From NCBI GenBank assembly GCA_021286765.1, contig JAJTBS010000003.1, positions 124,001 through 188,000 of the forward strand: a stretch of 64,000 bases of DNA. The letters run 5' to 3'. Below are positions 43,342 through 52,179 of this stretch, piece by piece. The notes beneath the pieces were generated by a model. That model was not told where the DNA came from. It did not search any database and saw nothing but the letters and a program-made list of their open reading frames with translations. This DNA comes from Holophagaceae bacterium. Its GTDB lineage: Bacteria; Acidobacteriota; Holophagae; Holophagales; Holophagaceae. The number at the start of each line of letters is the position of its first letter. Position 1 is the first letter of the stretch. The position numbers and the translations under genes are program-made.

Positions 43342-44682
43342 ATGACGATCCGCCGCCGCCTGCTCGGTGCCTGCCTCCTGCTGGGGTTGGCCGCGCTCCC
43401 CGGGAGGGCCGAGGCGGTGGCGCCACCCGCGCCGGCACCCGCCGTGCTGGTCGTCCCCCCGGAGGCCCAGCCCGGCCCCGCCTTCAGCGTGGAGGCCGCG
43501 ACCCAGGCCTACCTGGCGCAGATTCCGCCGACGGCGCGGGCCCGGTCCGACGCCTATTTCGAGGGGGGCTACTGGCTGATCCTCTGGGATTTCCTCGTCG
43601 GGGCGGCCATCTCGGTGCTGCTGCTGACGCGGGGCTGGTCGGCGAAGCTGCGCGACCGGGCCGAGCGCCTCACCCGCTTCCGCTTCCTGCAGACGATGCT
43701 CTACTGGGCCCAGTACCTGGTCCTCACCTACGTGCTGGCCTTCCCGCTGGCCGCCTTCGAGGGCTTCTTCCGCGAGCACCGGTACGGCCTGGCCACCCAG
43801 TCCTTCGCCGCCTGGCTGGGGGACGAGGCCAAGGGGCTGGCGGTCGCCATCGTGCTGGGCGGGCTGGCGGTGGCCTGGCTCTTCGCCATCGCGCGGCGCC
43901 TGGCGCGGACCTGGTGGATCTGGGGCGCCCTCGCCTCCCTGGTGGTGGTCGTCATCGGCGTCCTCATCGCCCCGGTCTTCCTGCAGCCCCTCTTCAACAC
44001 GCCGAAGAAGCTGAGCGATCCCCGCCTCACCGCGCCCATCCTCAGCCTGGCGCGCGCCAACGGCATCCCGGTGCAGGATGTCTACGAGATCGACGCCTCG
44101 AAGCAGACCAACCGCATGAGCGCCAACGTGAGCGGCTTCGCGGGCACCATGCGGATCACCCTCAACGACAACCTGATCCGGCGGGGCGCCCCGGAGGAGA
44201 TCCAGGCGGTGATGGGGCACGAGATGGGCCACTACGTGCTGAACCACATCGCCAAGCTGCTCCTCTTCATGCTGGTGGTGATCGTCTCGATGTTCGCCCT
44301 CCTGCGGTGGGCCCTGGACCGGGCGCTGGCCCGCTGGGGCGGGGCCTGGGGAATCCGCGGCGTGGCCGATCCCGCGGTGCTGCCCCTGGTGGTGCTGGTG
44401 GCCTCGTCCTTCTTCTTCGTGCTGACGCCGGTGATGAACACCTACATCCGCGTGCAGGAGCATGAGGCGGACCTCTACGGCGTCGCCGCCAGCCGGCAGC
44501 CGGACGGCTTCGCCCTGGCCGCCATCCACCTGGCCGAGTACCGCAAGATGAGCCCGACGCCCCTGGAGGAGTTCCTCTTCTACGACCACCCCAGCGGGTA
44601 CAACCGCATCCACCGGGCCATGGAATGGAAAGCCGAGAACCAGCAGCTGTTCGCCCGGCCGGTCCCCGCGCCGAAGGAGTAG
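43342..44682 (+). CDS. M48-family (Ste24-like) zinc metallopeptidase
   Basis: 446 aa with a signal peptide (LLGACLLLGLAALPGRAEA), several membrane segments and the zinc motif VMGHEMGHYVLNHI near residue 291, plus a downstream EHEADLYG glutamate region. The architecture corresponds to the CAAX-protease-like M48 group, which cleaves membrane or misfolded periplasmic proteins in bacteria. Confidence 0.9.
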   Translation: MTIRRRLLGACLLLGLAALPGRAEAVAPPAPAPAVLVVPPEAQPGPAFSVEAATQAYLAQIPPTARARSDAYFEGGYWLILWDFLVGAAISVLLLTRGWSAKLRDRAERLTRFRFLQTMLYWAQYLVLTYVLAFPLAAFEGFFREHRYGLATQSFAAWLGDEAKGLAVAIVLGGLAVAWLFAIARRLARTWWIWGALASLVVVVIGVLIAPVFLQPLFNTPKKLSDPRLTAPILSLARANGIPVQDVYEIDASKQTNRMSANVSGFAGTMRITLNDNLIRRGAPEEIQAVMGHEMGHYVLNHIAKLLLFMLVVIVSMFALLRWALDRALARWGGAWGIRGVADPAVLPLVVLVASSFFFVLTPVMNTYIRVQEHEADLYGVAASRQPDGFALAAIHLAEYRKMSPTPLEEFLFYDHPSGYNRIHRAMEWKAENQQLFARPVPAPKE

Positions 44683-44691
44683 TCTCGTTCC

Positions 44692-45063
44692 ATGCACCGG
44701 TCCGACCGCGCCTTCCGCCGGCTGGTGGACGAGGCCCTGACCCTCGTCCCGGAGGAGTTCCGCCCCTACCTGGCGGGCGTGCCGGTGATCATCGAGGACT
44801 GGGCGCCCGATGACCTGCTGGACGACCTGGGCATCCCGGAGGACGACACGCTCTACGGCCTGTACTCGGGCCGCGCGCTGACCGAGGGCCCGCCTGAGCC
44901 CGGCGACCTGCCGCCGCACATCACCCTCTACCGGGGGCCGCTGCTGGAGGACTGCGAGGACGAGGCGGACCTGCGCGAGGAGATCGCCACCACGGTGATC
45001 CATGAGCTCGCCCACCACTTCGGCATCGACGAGGCGCGGCTGGAGGAGCTGGGCTGGGGGTGA
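44692..45063 (+). CDS. minimal MMP-like (zincin_1/DUF1025) metallopeptidase
   Basis: 123 aa. It ends with the extended zinc motif TVIHELAHHFGIDEARLEELGW (HExxHxxGxxxxxLExxG) typical of the small acidic zincin_1 family. The N-terminal LVDEALTLVPEEF is also characteristic. Natural substrate unknown. Ten bases downstream of the M48 gene and likely co-transcribed. Confidence 0.9.
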   Translation: MHRSDRAFRRLVDEALTLVPEEFRPYLAGVPVIIEDWAPDDLLDDLGIPEDDTLYGLYSGRALTEGPPEPGDLPPHITLYRGPLLEDCEDEADLREEIATTVIHELAHHFGIDEARLEELGWG

Positions 45064-45072
45064 GCGGGGCGG

Positions 45073-45903
45073 CTACAGTTCCTTCAGGATGGCCTCGCGC
45101 TTGGCCTGGTACTCCCCTTCGCTGATGAGGTTCTCGTCACGCAGCTTCTTGAGGGCGCGCAGGCGCTGGGCCTGGGCTTCGTAGAAGGCCTCGTCCCGGG
45201 GGGCTGGCGCGGGGGCGGGTGCAGGGGCGGGCGCCACAGCGGGCTTGGGAGCGGCGGCGGGCGCGACGGTGGTGGCGACGGCGGGCGCGGGGGCCGATGC
45301 TGGGACTGCCGCCGGGGCCGGAGCCAGGGGGAAGCTCAGCCAGTCGGCGCGGCGGCGCGTGGCCAGGGGGGCGGTGAGGCTCGCGCCGGAGGCGGCGGCG
45401 CGGGAGCCGTAGACGAAGGTGGGCAGGGTGCGGTCCGCCGAGTAGCGGTCCATGAAGTTCAGCCGGGCCTCGTGGACGATGAGGTTCAGGGCGCCGTCGG
45501 CCACGAAGAGCCGCGCGGTGAGGCCCACGGGCGTTTCCATGAAGCCGCCGCCGCGCTTGTAGGTGCTGAGCAGGATCAGGTCCTCGCCCGGCCCGGCCAG
45601 GGCCAGGGCCTCGCGCAGGGGCCGGGCCAGCCCCTTCAGCTCGTCCTTGGCGAAGAGGGGGACGCTCTGGCCCTCCACCGTGGCCTGGACGGGGCCCAGG
45701 GCCGCCACCAGGGCCTCGTCGCTGAGGACGGCGGGATGGGCGTTGGCGGGGGCGCCGGCCTCGGCGGGCACCCGCTTCAGCCAGGTGAAGTTGGTGAGCC
45801 GCCACTGGGTCTGGCCCGGCTCCGAGGCCGGAGCGGTGGCGAGCGCTGCGACCGGGGCCAGGGCCGCCAGCGTGGTTCCGAGCAGCCATCCCCTGTGTCG
45901 CAT
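45073..45903 (-). CDS. secreted protein with Ala/Pro linker and SHOCT-like tail
   Basis: 276 aa: signal peptide (GWLLGTTLAALAPVAALATA), a beta-rich domain of unknown family (residues about 30-185), a long Ala-Pro repeat linker and a C-terminal short helical domain (RLRALKKLRDENLISEGEYQAKREAIL) of the SHOCT type, often used for oligomerisation. Start at 45903. Confidence 0.75.
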   Translation of the reverse strand: MRHRGWLLGTTLAALAPVAALATAPASEPGQTQWRLTNFTWLKRVPAEAGAPANAHPAVLSDEALVAALGPVQATVEGQSVPLFAKDELKGLARPLREALALAGPGEDLILLSTYKRGGGFMETPVGLTARLFVADGALNLIVHEARLNFMDRYSADRTLPTFVYGSRAAASGASLTAPLATRRRADWLSFPLAPAPAAVPASAPAPAVATTVAPAAAPKPAVAPAPAPAPAPAPRDEAFYEAQAQRLRALKKLRDENLISEGEYQAKREAILKEL

Positions 45904-46022
45904 GCGGGTTCTCCGAAGTCGTGCTCCAGCATAGCGGCAACGGGCGGCAAGGAATTCCCGGGGAAGCCGGGCCCGGCCCCTGGCTATGCTGGTCGCTCCA
46001 GCAGGAACGGGAGGTGGCAGGG

Positions 46023-46913
46023 ATGGTCCAGCGGCTCTGGTCGACACTCAAGGGCAGCTTCGCCAGCCTGGTGCTGGCCACCAACGCCATCGCCATCTTC
46101 TCCTGCATGATCCCCTTCGCCCTGGTGAAGCTGGCGCTGCCCTTCGCGGCCGTGCGGCGGATCGTGGACCGCGCGCTCATGGCTCTGGCCCAGGGCTGGG
46201 TGGCGGCGAACGGCGGCTGGATGGCCCTGGTGCAGCGCATCCGGTGGGATGTGCAGGGCCTCGACGGCCTGCGACGCCGGGGCTGGTATCTGGTGAGCAG
46301 CAACCACCAGAGCTGGGTGGACATCCTCGTGCTGCAGAAGGTCCTGCACCGGCGTGTGCCGTTCCTGAAGTTCTTCCTCAAGCGCCAGCTGCTCTACGTG
46401 CCGGTCATGGGCCTGGCCTGGTGGGCCCTGGATTTCCCCTTCATGAAGCGCCGCAGCGGCAGCCGCTCGGCGGACCTGGCCACGGCCCGCAAGGCCTGCG
46501 AGAAGTTCCGCCTGGTCCCCACCTCCGTGATGAACTTCCTGGAGGGCACCCGCTTCAGCCGCGCCAAGCACGGCGTGCAGCAGTCGCCCTACCGGCACCT
46601 GCTGAAGCCGAAGGTGGGCGGGCTGGCCACGGCGCTCAGTGCCATGGGCGAGCGCTTCGACGCCCTGCTGGATGTCACCATCGTCTACCCCGGCGGGGTG
46701 CCCACGTTCTGGGACCTGCTTTCGGGCAAGGTGCGGCAGGTGGTGGTGCGGGTGCGGGAGTTGGAGATCCCCCGGGACCTGCTGGGCGGCGACTACGAGG
46801 GCGATCCCGCCTTCCGGGCCCGCATGCAGGCCTGGGTGCAGGCCATGTGGGCCGACAAGGACGCCCACATCGAGGAGTTGATGGCGGTGCAGCCGCAGCC
46901 CGCCGAGGCCTGA
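46023..46913 (+). CDS. lysophosphatidic-acid-type acyltransferase (YihG-like)
   Basis: 296-aa membrane acyltransferase with NHQSWVD (NHx4D) near residue 92, the second-block region FLKRQLLYVPVMG, and NFLEGTRFS (EGTR). It acylates lysophospholipids or a related glycerolipid at the inner membrane. The stop TGA directly abuts the stop of the next, convergent gene (TGATCA at 46911-46916). Confidence 0.88.
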   Translation: MVQRLWSTLKGSFASLVLATNAIAIFSCMIPFALVKLALPFAAVRRIVDRALMALAQGWVAANGGWMALVQRIRWDVQGLDGLRRRGWYLVSSNHQSWVDILVLQKVLHRRVPFLKFFLKRQLLYVPVMGLAWWALDFPFMKRRSGSRSADLATARKACEKFRLVPTSVMNFLEGTRFSRAKHGVQQSPYRHLLKPKVGGLATALSAMGERFDALLDVTIVYPGGVPTFWDLLSGKVRQVVVRVRELEIPRDLLGGDYEGDPAFRARMQAWVQAMWADKDAHIEELMAVQPQPAEA

Positions 46914-48611
46914 TCAGTTCAGCATCAGGGTGCCGAAGGGGCTGCCCAGGAGCGGGGGCAGGCCGGCGGCCTTGGCCTCGTAGAGCCCCGCCATGCCGGC
47001 ATCGGGGTGGCGCTTGGCGTCCCCGGGGAGGGCCAGGTCCTGGAAGCAGACGCGGGCGGCGAGGTTGGCGATGAGGGTGGCCTCGTCTTCCGCCAGGGCC
47101 TGCTCGGTGCGGAAGGCCCGGGCCACGACCTTGTGGTGGCGGAGGCGCTTGCGCAGGCGGGCGAGCAGGCCGGCGTAGGCTTCCACGGACACGGGCGTGC
47201 CGAGGCGCTCCAGGCGGTCCAGGGTGGCGAAGGCGTGCAACTGGGCCTGGAGGGGCGGGGGCGGGCCGTGGCGCTCGCCCTCCAGGTGGTCGTGGAGGCG
47301 GCGGAAGGCGCCGAGGGCGGCCCCCAGGCGGGGCTTGGCGAAGCCTGCGGCATGGGCGAGGTGGGCGCCGAAGAGCAGGCGGGTGCCCCGGTCGCCCAGC
47401 TGGTAGGGGGCTTCCTGGGCGGCCTCGAGGAGGGCTGCGTAGGCCCGGCGGAGGAAGCGCTCCATGAGCAGGCCCGGCGTGAACTGGCGGACCCGGGCCG
47501 CGTGCGTGAGGGTGAGGGCCAGGCGCACGAACTGGCCGTCGGCGATGCGCGTGTCCTGCAGAAGCTCCGACTGGACCCGCTGGACGGCCGCGAACAGATG
47601 GGTGCGCCCCTCGGCCTGGCCTTCCTCCCCGGCCAGACCGCCATCGGCGAGGAAGAGGTCCACGGCATAGGGCAGGTGCCATCCAGAGGCCGCCACGGAA
47701 CTGGGCACCAGGGGACGCAGGCGGGCCACCAGGGCGTTCAGGCGGTCGCGGCTGCACCAGAGGTAGGCCCGCTTGGGTTCCTCCCGCGCGGCGCGCAGCA
47801 GCCGCACCAGGAACGCGATCTTCGCGCGGAGGGAGCGCAGGTCGGCAAAGACGGAGACCCGGTCGAAGGCCTCCAGCAGGCGCTCGTAGTCCGAGACCAG
47901 GGCCGAGGGCCGCCCGCCCTGGGCCATGCCCTCCAGGAGGTAGGCCAGCAGGCTGGCGGGGTCTTCGCGGAAGTGGGAGGCGCTGGCGCTGCGGTGGGTG
48001 AGGGGCCCGAAGGCCGTCTGGAGGGCGGCTTCGAAGGCCTCCAGCACGGGGGCCTCAGGCAGCGCCGCCTCTCCGGCGGCCGTGAGGGTGAAGAAGCCGC
48101 CGGGTTCCACGTGGGTCCCCGGCGGGACCTGCTTCTGGACCGCATCGATCTCGCGGTCCGTGTCGGCCAGGCGGTCCAGGCACTCGCGGCCCTCGACCTG
48201 GATGTAGTCATGGATGCGGTCCAGGTGGGCGGGGACCTGGTCCAGGTCCTTCACGCCCCGGACCTGGATCTTCAGGCGCTCCAGGAGGTCCAGGAGGCGG
48301 ACCACGTCGGGATCGTCGGGCCCCGGGGGCGGCGGGGTCCCCACGCCCAGGAGGCCCGCAAAGCGCGAGCGGGGAGCCAGGCGGCGCTGGAGGCGCTCGG
48401 CGCAGCCCCGGGCCTCCAGGATGTGGCGGTGCGTCTCCTGCAGGGCCTCGTACCGGGCTTCCAGGCTGACCTGCTTGGGCCGCTCGTCCTTCTGGATGAG
48501 GCCCCGGGCCAGCAGCTCGTCCAGGGCCTCGCCGCCGATGGCCTCCAGGCGCACCGTCTCGGCGGCGGCCAGGGTCTGCAGGTGGTGGAGCCAGAGCGGG
48601 GGGGTGTCCAT
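46914..48611 (-). CDS. unknown 565-aa helical protein
   Basis: Not recognised. Almost entirely helical; residues about 15-60 resemble a winged-helix-like segment (ETVRLEAIGGEALDELLARGLIQKD). A long Leu/Arg/Ala-rich helical body follows, without membrane segments, P-loop or metal sites that I can see. The start at 48611 (MDTPPLWLHHLQTL) is used. It is not part of the serine operon, from which it is separated by a hairpin. Confidence 0.7.
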   Translation of the reverse strand: MDTPPLWLHHLQTLAAAETVRLEAIGGEALDELLARGLIQKDERPKQVSLEARYEALQETHRHILEARGCAERLQRRLAPRSRFAGLLGVGTPPPPGPDDPDVVRLLDLLERLKIQVRGVKDLDQVPAHLDRIHDYIQVEGRECLDRLADTDREIDAVQKQVPPGTHVEPGGFFTLTAAGEAALPEAPVLEAFEAALQTAFGPLTHRSASASHFREDPASLLAYLLEGMAQGGRPSALVSDYERLLEAFDRVSVFADLRSLRAKIAFLVRLLRAAREEPKRAYLWCSRDRLNALVARLRPLVPSSVAASGWHLPYAVDLFLADGGLAGEEGQAEGRTHLFAAVQRVQSELLQDTRIADGQFVRLALTLTHAARVRQFTPGLLMERFLRRAYAALLEAAQEAPYQLGDRGTRLLFGAHLAHAAGFAKPRLGAALGAFRRLHDHLEGERHGPPPPLQAQLHAFATLDRLERLGTPVSVEAYAGLLARLRKRLRHHKVVARAFRTEQALAEDEATLIANLAARVCFQDLALPGDAKRHPDAGMAGLYEAKAAGLPPLLGSPFGTLMLN

Positions 48612-48720
48612 GGAGGCAGGTCGGGTCCAGGCGGCGCGAGGGCGCTGGCATGGCATCGGCCGGATGCGCCAGGATCCCAAGAATGGACGGGGTTCGGGCG
48701 GCCGAAAGCTGTCCAGACGC

Positions 48721-48750
48721 GGAGATGGGCACCCGGGGGTGCCCATCTCC
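48721..48750. terminator. hairpin downstream of serC
   Basis: Perfect 13-bp inverted repeat (GGAGATGGGCACC/GGTGCCCATCTCC, loop CGGG) about 20 bases after the serC stop on the minus strand. Symmetric, no clear T-run after it; a short CCGGGATTTTTCCGG stem precedes it. Confidence 0.7.
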
Positions 48751-48771
48751 GCGCCGGAAAAATCCCGGTGG

Positions 48772-49872
48772 CTAGCCGTTGGTCTTGACGAACTGCTCCA
48801 TGAAGTCCACGAGGGTCTTCACGTGGTCCACGGTGACGGCGTTGTAGGTGCTGACGCGGATGCCGCCGATGTCGCGGTAGCCCTTGAGGCCCACCATGCC
48901 GGCCTTCTTGGCCTCCTTCACGAACTGGTCGTCCAGTTCGGGGGTGGGGAGGAAGAAGTCCACGTTCATGAGGCTGCGGTGGCTCTTCTCGGTGACGAAG
49001 CCCTTGTAGAAGCCCGCGTGCTTGTCGATGCAGCCGTAGAGCAGCTCGCCCTTCGCGCGGTTGGCGGCCTCGATGGCCTTCAGGCCGCCCAGGCTCTTGT
49101 TGTAGGCCAGCACGTTGCGCAGGATGTAGATGCCAAACGTCGGCGGGGTGTTGTAGAGCGAGTTCTTCTCGGCGTGCAGCTTGAAGCGCAGGTAGCTGGG
49201 CAGGTCCTGGGCTTCGCACATCTCGAGGAAGTCCTCGCGGATGATGGTGAGCGTGACGCCGGAGGGGCCGAGGTTCTTCTGGGCGCCGCCGTAGATGAGG
49301 CCGAAGGGGCTGACGTCAAAGGGACGCCACATGAAGTCGGAGCTCATGTCGCAGACGTAGGGCACGTTGCCCACCTGCGGGAACTCGTGCCACTGGGTGC
49401 CTTCCACGGTGTTGTTCGAGGTGAAGTGCACGAAGGAGCTGTCGGCGCCGACCTTGATCTCGCTTTCGAAGGGCAGGCGGCTGAACTTCTGCTCCTTGGT
49501 GCTGGCGGCGATGCGGACGCTGTCGCCGGCGACCAGCTTGGCTTCCTTGGTGGCCTTCTCCGCCCAGTTGCCCGTGACGATGTAGTCGGCCTTGCGGCCG
49601 CCGCGCAGCAGGTTGAGGGGGATCATGCCGAAGCTGAGGTGCGCGCCGCCCTGCAGCATGAGCACCTTGTAGTTGTCGGGGATGCCCATCAGCTCCTTGG
49701 TGAGGGCGATGGCCTCCTCGTGCACCGCGTCGTATTCCTTCGAGCGGTGGCTGATCTCCATGACGGACATGCCGGTGCCGGCGAAGTCCAGCAGCTCTTC
49801 CTTGGCGCGCTCGAGGGCGGGCAGGGGCAGGCCGGCGGGGCCGGCGTAGAAGTTGATCGCGCGATGGGTCAT
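48772..49872 (-). CDS. serC: phosphoserine aminotransferase
   Basis: 366-aa PLP enzyme converting 3-phosphohydroxypyruvate to phosphoserine. Signatures: INFYAGPAGLPLPALERAKEELLDFAGTGMSVMEISHRS, the PLP lysine in YGGAQKNLGPSG, and the C-terminal YRDIGGIRVSTYNAVTVDHVKTL. Third gene of the DUF1015-serA-serC operon, 12 bases after serA. Confidence 0.96.
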   Translation of the reverse strand: MTHRAINFYAGPAGLPLPALERAKEELLDFAGTGMSVMEISHRSKEYDAVHEEAIALTKELMGIPDNYKVLMLQGGAHLSFGMIPLNLLRGGRKADYIVTGNWAEKATKEAKLVAGDSVRIAASTKEQKFSRLPFESEIKVGADSSFVHFTSNNTVEGTQWHEFPQVGNVPYVCDMSSDFMWRPFDVSPFGLIYGGAQKNLGPSGVTLTIIREDFLEMCEAQDLPSYLRFKLHAEKNSLYNTPPTFGIYILRNVLAYNKSLGGLKAIEAANRAKGELLYGCIDKHAGFYKGFVTEKSHRSLMNVDFFLPTPELDDQFVKEAKKAGMVGLKGYRDIGGIRVSTYNAVTVDHVKTLVDFMEQFVKTNG

Positions 49873-49884
49873 GGGGGGCTCCTG

Positions 49885-50757
49885 TTAGGCCTTGAAGTCC
49901 TGGAGGATGAGAACCACCTCGTCGCCGATGCGGCCGAGGTTCTCCTTGGAGCTGGCGCCGATGTGCGGGGCCATGAAGACGTTGGGGGCGGTGAGGAGGG
50001 GGCAGTCCGCCGGGGGCGGATCGCTGGGCCACACGTCCGTGCCGTAGGCGCGGAGCTTGCCGCTGGCGAGGGCGGCGGCCACGTCCGCATCCACGATGCA
50101 CTTGCCCCGGCCGGTGTTGACGAGGATGAGGCCGTCCTTGGCCTTGGCCAGGAAGGCCGCGTTGATCATGCCGCGGGTCTCGTCCGTGAGGGGCAGGTGC
50201 ATGCTGATGACATCGGCCTTGGCGGCCAGCTCGTCGAGGCCCACCAGCTTCGCGATGGGGTGCTCCTTCAGGTAGGGATCGTAGGCGATCACCTCCATGC
50301 CGAAGGCCTGGGCGCGCTTGGCCACTTCGGTGGCGATGTTACCGGCGCCGATGAGGCCCAGGGTCTTCTTGAAGAGCTCGGTGCGCTTCAGCTCGCTCTT
50401 GAGGAACTTGCCCTCCTTCATGGAGGTGTGGGCCTCGATGAGGCGGGCGGGGATGGCCACCATGAAGGCCATGGCCATCTCGGCCACGGCCACGCTGCTG
50501 GCGCGGGGGGTGTTGACGGCCTTGATGCCCTTGTCGGCGCAGAGCTTCTTGTCCACGTTGTCCATGCCCACGCCGCCCCGGATGACGAGCTTGAGGTTGG
50601 GGGCCTTGGCCACGAGGTCGGCATCGACCTTGGTCTTGGAGCGGACGAGGAGGACACTAGCGGTGCCGAGGGTGGTCATGTCGGAGCTGACGGTGCCGAA
50701 GGCGGCCAGGCGTTCCGGCAGCTTGGCGTCAAAGGCATCGGCGATGAGGATGTGCAT
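49885..50757 (-). CDS. serA: D-3-phosphoglycerate dehydrogenase, short form
   Basis: 290 aa, the short type without ACT or ASB domains. NAD-binding GLIGAGNIATEVAKRAQAFG, catalytic R in VNTGRGKCIVD, and the E/H pair region (GTDVWPSDPP; APHIGASSKE). First step of serine synthesis. The start at 50757 removes a 237-codon extension that belongs to the neighbouring gene in another frame. The lack of an ACT domain suggests no serine feedback through that route. Confidence 0.93.
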   Translation of the reverse strand: MHILIADAFDAKLPERLAAFGTVSSDMTTLGTASVLLVRSKTKVDADLVAKAPNLKLVIRGGVGMDNVDKKLCADKGIKAVNTPRASSVAVAEMAMAFMVAIPARLIEAHTSMKEGKFLKSELKRTELFKKTLGLIGAGNIATEVAKRAQAFGMEVIAYDPYLKEHPIAKLVGLDELAAKADVISMHLPLTDETRGMINAAFLAKAKDGLILVNTGRGKCIVDADVAAALASGKLRAYGTDVWPSDPPPADCPLLTAPNVFMAPHIGASSKENLGRIGDEVVLILQDFKA

Positions 50758-50768
50758 GGGGTTGCTCC

Positions 50769-52019
50769 TTAGCCTTCGTACATCCGGACCAGCAGTCCGG
50801 AGCGCAGCTTGGGTTCGAACCAGGTGGACTTGGGCGGCATGACCTCGCCGGCGTCGGCCACGGACATGAGCTGGGTGAGCGAGGTGGGGTACACCGAGAA
50901 GGCCACGGCGCAGCCCTCCTTCACGCGGCGCTCCAGCTCGTCCATGCCGCGGATGCCACCCACGAAGTCGATGCGGGTATTGGTGCGGGGATCGTCGATG
51001 CCGAGGATGGGATTGAGCAGGTTCTCCTGGAGGATGCTCACGTCCAGCCCGCGCACGGGATCGCTGGCGGGGAAGGAGCCGGGCTTGGCCTTCAGCTCGT
51101 ACCAGGTGCCGTCGAGATACATGCCGAAGGTCGTGGGCGCCTGGGACTCGCGGTGGGTGGACACGGCCACGTCGAACTTCTCGCTGACCGCGGCCAGGAA
51201 GGCCTCTTTCGTCAGTCCGTTGAGGTCCTTCACCACGCGGTTGTAGTCCATGATCTTCAGCTGGTCGTGGGGGAAGACCACGGCCATGAAGCTCTCCCAG
51301 GGCTCGTCGCCGTCCAGGGCCTCGCCCTTGAGCTGGGCCTCGGCGCGGCAGTACTGGCCGTAGCGGATGGCGGCGGCGGTGCGGTGGTGGCCATCGGCGA
51401 TGTAGAGGGCCTCCACGCCGTTGAACAGGTGCACCAGCTCGTAGACCACGGTCTCGCCCGACACGACCCACACGGTGTGGCCGATGCCGTCCGGCGTGAC
51501 CACGTCATAGACGGGGACCTGCTTGCGGATGTCGTTCACGATGTGGTCGATGTAGGGGACGGCCTTGTAGGTGAGGAAGACCGGCTCAGCGTTGGCGGCC
51601 TGCTCGGTGACGTGCCGGGTGCGGTCGTCCTCCTTGTCCTTGCGGGTGAATTCGTGGCGCTTGATGAGGCCCGTTTCGTATTCCTCCACGGAGCAGAGGC
51701 CCACGAGGCCGGCCTGCACGTGGTCGCCCATCTTCTGCTGGTAGACGTAGAGGCAGGGCGTGTTCTCGTGGAACAGGGTGCCGCTCTCGATGAGGCCGCG
51801 CAGGTTGGCCACGCCCTTGGCGTAGACCTCGTCGGCGTGGACATCGATGCCTGCGGGCAGGTCGATCTCGGGGCGGCCCACGTGGAGGAAGGAGTGGGGG
51901 TTCCCCTTGGCCAGCTCGGCGGCCTCCTGGGTGTTCACCACGTCGTAGGGAACGGCGGCGACCTGGGCGGCCAGGTCGGGCCGGGGACGGTACGCGCGGA
52001 AGGGCTTCAGCTGGGACAT
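50769..52019 (-). CDS. DUF1015 family protein (serine-operon partner)
   Basis: 416 aa. Typical DUF1015 features are FRAYRPRPDLAAQVAAVPYDVV at the start and LYIADGHHRTAAA near residue 205, a motif resembling ParB-like serine kinases. It is 11 bases upstream of serA. Members are frequently encoded with serA/serC and may phosphorylate serine or regulate its pathway; the function is not settled. Confidence 0.88.
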   Translation of the reverse strand: MSQLKPFRAYRPRPDLAAQVAAVPYDVVNTQEAAELAKGNPHSFLHVGRPEIDLPAGIDVHADEVYAKGVANLRGLIESGTLFHENTPCLYVYQQKMGDHVQAGLVGLCSVEEYETGLIKRHEFTRKDKEDDRTRHVTEQAANAEPVFLTYKAVPYIDHIVNDIRKQVPVYDVVTPDGIGHTVWVVSGETVVYELVHLFNGVEALYIADGHHRTAAAIRYGQYCRAEAQLKGEALDGDEPWESFMAVVFPHDQLKIMDYNRVVKDLNGLTKEAFLAAVSEKFDVAVSTHRESQAPTTFGMYLDGTWYELKAKPGSFPASDPVRGLDVSILQENLLNPILGIDDPRTNTRIDFVGGIRGMDELERRVKEGCAVAFSVYPTSLTQLMSVADAGEVMPPKSTWFEPKLRSGLLVRMYEG

Positions 52020-52118
52020 GGACACCTGCCTGGGAAGGGGCCCCCGCGGGGCCGCACAGGCGCCATTATTCCCCCATGGGTGCCCATTGGGGCGCCCCAT
52101 TGCCAGACCCCGGTTGGG

Positions 52119-52168
52119 TTTTGACGAAAGTCCCAATCCAGGGCCCTTTTCAGGGCGAACCGTCAAAA
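52119..52168. repeat. nested inverted repeats upstream of the serine operon
   Basis: TTTTGACG (52119-52126) and CGTCAAAA (52161-52168) enclose a smaller GCCCT/AGGGC stem. Located between the response-regulator stop and the DUF1015 start; could be a terminator for the former or an operator/leader element for the latter. Confidence 0.5.
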
Positions 52169-52179
52169 TCGCAGCCCCG

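Noticed and set aside
46911-46916. TGATCA as a regulatory palindrome
   Set aside because: It is simply the two back-to-back stop codons of convergent genes.
48214-50772. 852-codon plus-strand open frame opposite serC and serA
   Set aside because: It is the antisense shadow of clearly coding minus-strand genes; its translation is dominated by G, H, V and E with no domain.
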